Of a stretch of 64,000 nt of DNA, positions 59,440-64,000 are shown in pieces (position 1 is the first letter of the stretch; each line of letters starts with the position of its first letter). Origin of the DNA: Acanthornis magna. Its lineage: Eukaryota; Chordata; Aves; Passeriformes; Acanthizidae. Below the pieces are notes generated by a model. It saw only the letters and a program-made list of their open reading frames with translations, ran no database searches and was not told the origin of the DNA. The stretch lies in NCBI GenBank assembly GCA_036785705.1, contig JAWUZG010000139.1, positions 124,001 to 188,000 on the forward strand, given 5' to 3'. The position numbers and the translations under genes were made by a program.

Positions 59440-62400
59440 TTACTGCACAGGTTAGTGGAGCATCGGGTTCTGTGACCCCCGGTGCCCGCGATTGCATTTC
59501 CTTCATATGGATATAGCCTATTGGCAGTTCTGTGTCCTTAAACTCTGAGTCACTGGGGGACATTTTCAGGCAACCAGAACACCAGGAAATGTACTGTACA
59601 GTTAAATGTCAGTGCCTAATCCTTCAGGATACACATTTGCATGTGTAAGTCATCCAGTTAGCATCCTTCATTTTTCTGACAGTTGAATGAAACACAGACA
59701 TTGGTTTTTTTCCAGAACAGGTGCTTTTATCAGATAGACTGATTTAATAACTATTCAATAAATAAGTACAGTCTTCATTTTAACTGCCTGCAGCACTTAG
59801 AATTTCCTGTCAAGGTGATGCCACAACTGAATGCCTGTCCCTCACATTATATCTCTCACTGTATCCATGCCACCAAAAAATGCAGTTTAGTCTTTGTGTA
59901 TCTATTCTTCACAGGAGGAAATGGTCATAAATGTGTGACCTGAGGAAGAACAGGAATAGCAAGGGCGTTTTGTGTTACGGCCACTTAGCTGAGGTGAATG
60001 GTGAAAGACAATCCACTCGCTGGAAGGGTTATTCCTAGGGATGAAGTTGGGAAATCCTAGCACAATAGTTGATCAGTTAAAATTCAGATGGCAAGTAAAT
60101 AGTGAAAGACTAAGAAAACTTGGCAGTATCATTCAGAAGATGAAGATAATGTCATCTCAAGTTTGCAAATTTTAAACTTTTCTTTATTGATTGAGTTTTC
60201 TTGTCTTTCCATGGTGACGACCTTGTCATGTCCAGTCAATTAAAAGATGTCTAAAACTTGGAATTAACACTGTGATATGGAAAGGTAGGTTTGAACTTCG
60301 TCATGAACATTCCTAAAACTCGTATTTCCCTGTGATGCAGAATAGGTAGCACCGCCTGGCACACTGCTTGAAACTTTTGTGGAGACAAGGGCATGATGTA
60401 TGGTTATGCTGTTTCAGTAGCTGATACTGTGGTGAGTAGAAAGTGATGTCAGAGATGGGCCTGTTGCATTATGAGTATAGAAATTTGTATTCCATCTGGC
60501 CCTCAGAGATCAGAGGGTTGGCTGTGACTAGTCTCTTGATTTCTGATTATAAAAAATTAGGCACTATAGGTGCCTATATAGGTTTTATATCATTCCGATC
60601 ACAGCATAGACAGTTATCTTGGAAACACTTGTGGTCATCCTACAATTGCTTTTGTGGGTAAATGCTCTTGAATGACTTACTGGACTAGCACAAAACAGTT
60701 TGCAATAAGGATGGTAATGATGAATATGGGCAACGGAATGCTTTTTTTTTTGCTTAGTTCTGCAGGAAATTTTAATACTGCCCTAGAGTACTGCTGAAAA
60801 TTATTTTAACCCAGAATTCTTTGTTCACAGTGATTTTTGGTGTATATATTAATGTTCTACCAGCAGTAGTGGAAATGCTCTTTAATACCAAAGCAAATAT
60901 TGCAAAGATTATAATCTCTTTTTTACATAAGTTGTTGCTATTTAAATATAATAATTATAAATAAAAGTTGGATGAAAATTCCTTAGGAATGAAAGGGAAA
61001 AGAATTCCTTTTCTATAGGGCAGATGTTATTATGTCAAAGGACCAACTAAATACTATTGTGAAAATATATTCTATTTCTTCATTTTCTGCAAATCCTCTA
61101 CTCTCAGGTTTGTAAAAAACACACTGTAGAAAAACACAGAATTGAAACACTTCGAAGTCAGTGAAAGTTTTTCCATTGAGTGTCATGAGCTTTGTGTCAG
61201 ATGCTTGTAGCTTATAACTTGTGCTAATATGCTGGACGTGGGGAATCTGTTTCTCAGCTCTTGGAGAAATAGTGTTGTTTTTCTGCATCACAATTTGCAG
61301 GACATCCAATAGGTTTTACCTCATACTGTGTTGAAGAGCAAACTAACATCTTTTGGTGACTCCGTTCAGCCTGTGCAGAGATCAAGGATAATGTTTGCCC
61401 TTCTAATGCCAACACATGATGGTTTGGAGTGTTATGGGACAGATGCTAAAGACAGAATGACGTTAGTCATGGCAGTACCGGGCATCTGCCTATGACAGTA
61501 GATGTTGCTATCTTCTTGCTAGCTTCTTCTGGTGGCCTTAAAGACCAAAGACAAAATGGTTATTAAAGAGAGAGAGAAAATTTACTTTTCAATAAATGAA
61601 ATAATTTTGTTGGGGGAAATTTGAGACACATTAATAAGCAATTTCTTGAAAGAATATTCATCACTTCTTAATCACTCATTACCACGTGCAGTAAAAAAAA
61701 TTTAGATCTGTTTGTTCAGTGATGACAATGTTTCATGATTACATTTCTGTGATGTCATTAAGGGCAAGGGAATTCCTCAATGCCATTGGTTTTGAGCAAG
61801 TAGAATTATAACAAGTATTCAGGGCCTCTTTTGAGGAAACTTTTTCTTCCCATGAAACACTGAGAGTTTCTTTAAGCATCTAGTATTTGTTATTTATGCT
61901 TTTTCTTTTCCTGTTGGATGAAAGTATAATTGAGTTAAAACAATCTTTCACTGAGAAGTACTTCATTTGCAATAAGCATAACAATAGTAATTTTGTCTGT
62001 CACTCAAGATGCTGCTACCTTGTAAGGCTACATTTAAAAAAACTTGCTGTTTTCTTCCCTGGAATAATTGGAAATCACAGTTGGTTAAGCAACATTACAG
62101 AAGGTCATGGTTTTTACAAATAAAAAAAAATAGAAGCTAGAATTATCCAATAGAAATGAAGAAAGACCTCTGGATATCTTTTTCATGTAGAAAAAGAAAT
62201 TGGCATCTGTCTGTCAACCATATGAGACCATCTAATCAAAGTCAGTTAATTCTGGTTAAGAGTTCAGATATGTTTGAAACACTAATGTTTACCTTGTTTG
62301 GGTTTATGTCAGATGAACAGATTTTATGTTCCAAGGGATTTGGCTGTTGCTTGACTCTGGGCTTATTCACTGTAAAAACCAGGGTGTGACATTAGGGTAA

Positions 62401-62560
62401 GTTGTAGGAAACAAGAGCAAAGGGTCTGAGCTTTTTTTTTTTGTTGTTGCTGCATCACATTCTTATGAAATGGTATTGTAAGCCTCACAGGACAGGGAGA
62501 AAACAAAGAAAACTGGGATACAGAACTGTAGAGTTGGATCAAACAATTTTTATTAAATGC
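59440..62560. other. Single-copy non-coding DNA, no gene recognised
   Basis: No gene or repeat recognised. Open frames are below 100 codons and resemble no known family. A short GC-rich piece with CpGs (GGTGCCCGCGATTGC) lies at about 59480-59495, just right of the degraded LTR. Confidence 0.55.
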
Positions 62561-62564
62561 AGAA

Positions 62565-62655
62565 CTCTGGGTCACAGAGAGGGTAAGTGGTTTGACCAAA
62601 GCCACAGAGGAAGTATGTTGCAAGTCAAAGGCTGGAAAATTAGAGCTCATGTTCT
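62565..62655 (-). mobile_element. Probable ancient MIR (CORE-SINE) fragment
   Basis: The plus strand reads CACAGAGAGGGTAAGTGGTT, then TGACCAAAGCCACAGAGG, AAGTATG and AAGGCTGGA. This parallels the antisense of the MIR core: CACAGAGAGGTTAAGTAACT, TGCCCAAGGTCACACAGC, AGTAAGTGGCAGAGC. Order and spacing agree over about 75 bp with scattered substitutions. MIR-type SINEs predate the bird-mammal split and survive in birds as rare, strongly diverged fragments, often within conserved sequence. Neither the tRNA-like head nor the tail is evident. The match is from memory, so moderate confidence. Confidence 0.55.
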
Positions 62656-62984
62656 CAGTTATTTTACTGCAAGAATTAGTGGGCATTGCAAGCAAATAAC
62701 ACCTTTTCTTCTCAGTCACTGTCTTTATCACTCTCTTCCTATATTTGCTACATTTTATCTTATCTCTGTATGTGACACTGAAAAAAAAAAAAGAAATCCA
62801 GGAAGGGAGTAGCTGCTATATTTTTACTGATGTGCTAAATTTTTTGAAAACCCTATTTGTATGCTATGTATTCTGCATTTGGCACCACCAGAATAATGAT
62901 TTTTGACTGAGTGTATAGCCAAGGGACTATCCTAATTTGCATTGTTACAATTTTAACTAATACAATAATATCCCTGCAGGTCAT

Positions 62985-63180
62985 TTGCAACCTGCCTAAT
63001 CTATTTGCTGAAGCAATGTCATGTAAATTAGCATTGTGAGAAGATGATTGTAAATTATTAAGTTAGCATGTCTTAAGAAGTTACCGCCCTTGAGCTGAGA
63101 TGCAGTAACTGATTGTTGCATGCCTCTCTTTCATGACAGGTAAACTCTAGCTAATTTAATGCTAATTTAAGTCATTGTGC
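62985..63180. promoter_or_regulatory. Candidate conserved non-coding element
   Basis: A repeat-free block with regular homeodomain/POU-type cores: ATGTAAATTAGCATTG near 63021, GATTGTAAATTATTAAG near 63046, and TAGCTAATTTAATGCTAATT near 63150. It also has a lone CpG stretch TTACCGCCC. No open frame spans it. Together with the nearby MIR fragment it suggests slowly evolving DNA, but this is inference from composition. Confidence 0.28.
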
Positions 63181-63189
63181 AGTGTCTGA

Positions 63190-64000
63190 TTTTCTGACCA
63201 TACCTTAAAATCTGTTCTTTTAAATACTTAGATTTTTTTTTTTCCACTATAAAGTGTGAAGTTGCTCACAAGCTATCTAAAGCTTATTTATCAACAGAAT
63301 CAATACAAGGTCACACACTTGACTCGGATGTTTCAGAAAATGAATCATGTTCCAGGATGTGTGTGTTGCACCGGAGGCTGCTGCTGGTTTTAGATTCTGT
63401 TTCAGTGCAGGTGCATGGCAGCCCACCAGCCAGAATGGTTGCCCTGGCACAGGAATTGAACACTCTGTCCTTGGGTACAGTGTGGCCTCTGTATCCTCTA
63501 TTGCCTTTGAGTTTGCTGTGTTTACTGAAGTAAGCGGTGTTGGATGTTGACATCTTTGTATCCAGTACCTAACGTGGACTTTTCTTGGAAGTCTCTTAAG
63601 TGTTGCCATTTCTGACTAAATGTCTCTATATAGATATAATTTTGGAAGGTTTTAGAAGGAAGGGCAAGGCATGAGCCAGAATAATCACTTAGGACTCCTT
63701 TTTTTTGGGTCTAGTCTTACATATTATTGACACAGGCCCAGTGTTTTCTTGGCTATCAGTGAATTTCTTCACAGCCATAGAGTTATCTTCAGAAGAAGGA
63801 GATTTTCAGAATGAGACAATAAACAGATATGTGCTGTTGGGGGAGCTTTTGGGACAAGACAGGCTTCCAGAATACAGAGTGCAGACTGATAGGCGGGAAG
63901 TGTTCAGATTCTACAATGAGTGTTGCCAAAGTAGGACTCCAGCTAGACAGTTCAAAAACCTAGACAGAGGTTGCATCTGGTGTATTTTTAGGCAATAATT
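63190..64000. other. Single-copy non-coding DNA at the right edge
   Basis: Open frames exist on both strands (63277-63609 minus, about 110 codons; 63705-63998 plus, about 97 codons, ending close to the window edge). They overlap shorter frames on the other strand or in other phases, and neither translation is recognised. The window edge limits any judgement on the last one. Confidence 0.5.

Noticed and set aside
1..64000. tRNA, rRNA, snRNA, CRISPR, phage or bacterial operon
   Set aside because: No cloverleaf with intact A/B boxes, no conserved RNA cores, no regularly spaced repeats with spacers and no prokaryotic gene organisation were seen. Diverged RNA pseudogenes could still be missed by eye.

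Overview
The window looks like nuclear genomic DNA of a bird. It is AT-rich, poor in CpG, and has no operons, ribosome-binding sites or long conserved open frames. The lineage call rests on the repeats. There is a CR1 LINE 3' end of the type that dominates avian genomes, sitting next to a pentanucleotide tail array. There are also five retroviral LTRs whose sequence modules I recognise from songbirds and other Neoaves, three of them sharing modules. A passerine or related neoavian is the best guess, but the species cannot be fixed from this sequence.

No complete protein-coding gene, tRNA, rRNA or CRISPR array can be supported. The longest open frames (about 110-157 codons, on both strands) are no more than expected in stop-containing AT-rich vertebrate DNA, and none resembles a known cellular protein. 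The window is either a gene desert or the inside of very large introns. Four short intervals have splice-like borders and an open frame (17650-17735, 26490-26553, 33137-33335 minus, 38609-38655). They are listed as weak exon candidates only.

Layout. 1-14.9 kb: single-copy sequence with three small tandem repeats and one block resembling a conserved non-coding element. 15.0-15.8 kb: a decayed non-LTR retrotransposon coding remnant followed by a minus-strand ERV LTR. 15.8-23.3 kb: single-copy sequence. 23.4-23.8 kb: a plus-strand ERV LTR, apparently internally deleted. 23.8-45.5 kb: single-copy sequence with A/C-rich and G/T-rich low-complexity tracts at 31.0 and 32.5 kb, an AC microsatellite at 32.1 kb, hairpins, and candidate regulatory blocks. 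45.57-45.90 kb: a minus-strand solo LTR with a perfect 6-bp target duplication. 48.2-48.5 kb: a CR1 3' end with its expanded tail. 51.95-52.1 kb: a second A/C-rich tract. 57.4-59.4 kb: two more LTRs in opposite orientation, the first with a perfect 5-bp target duplication. 62.6 kb: a probable ancient MIR SINE, followed by a final candidate conserved block.

Nothing here forms a gene system. Function, if any, would come from distal regulatory elements or from a host gene whose larger exons lie outside the window. Calling these needs a genome alignment or RNA-seq.
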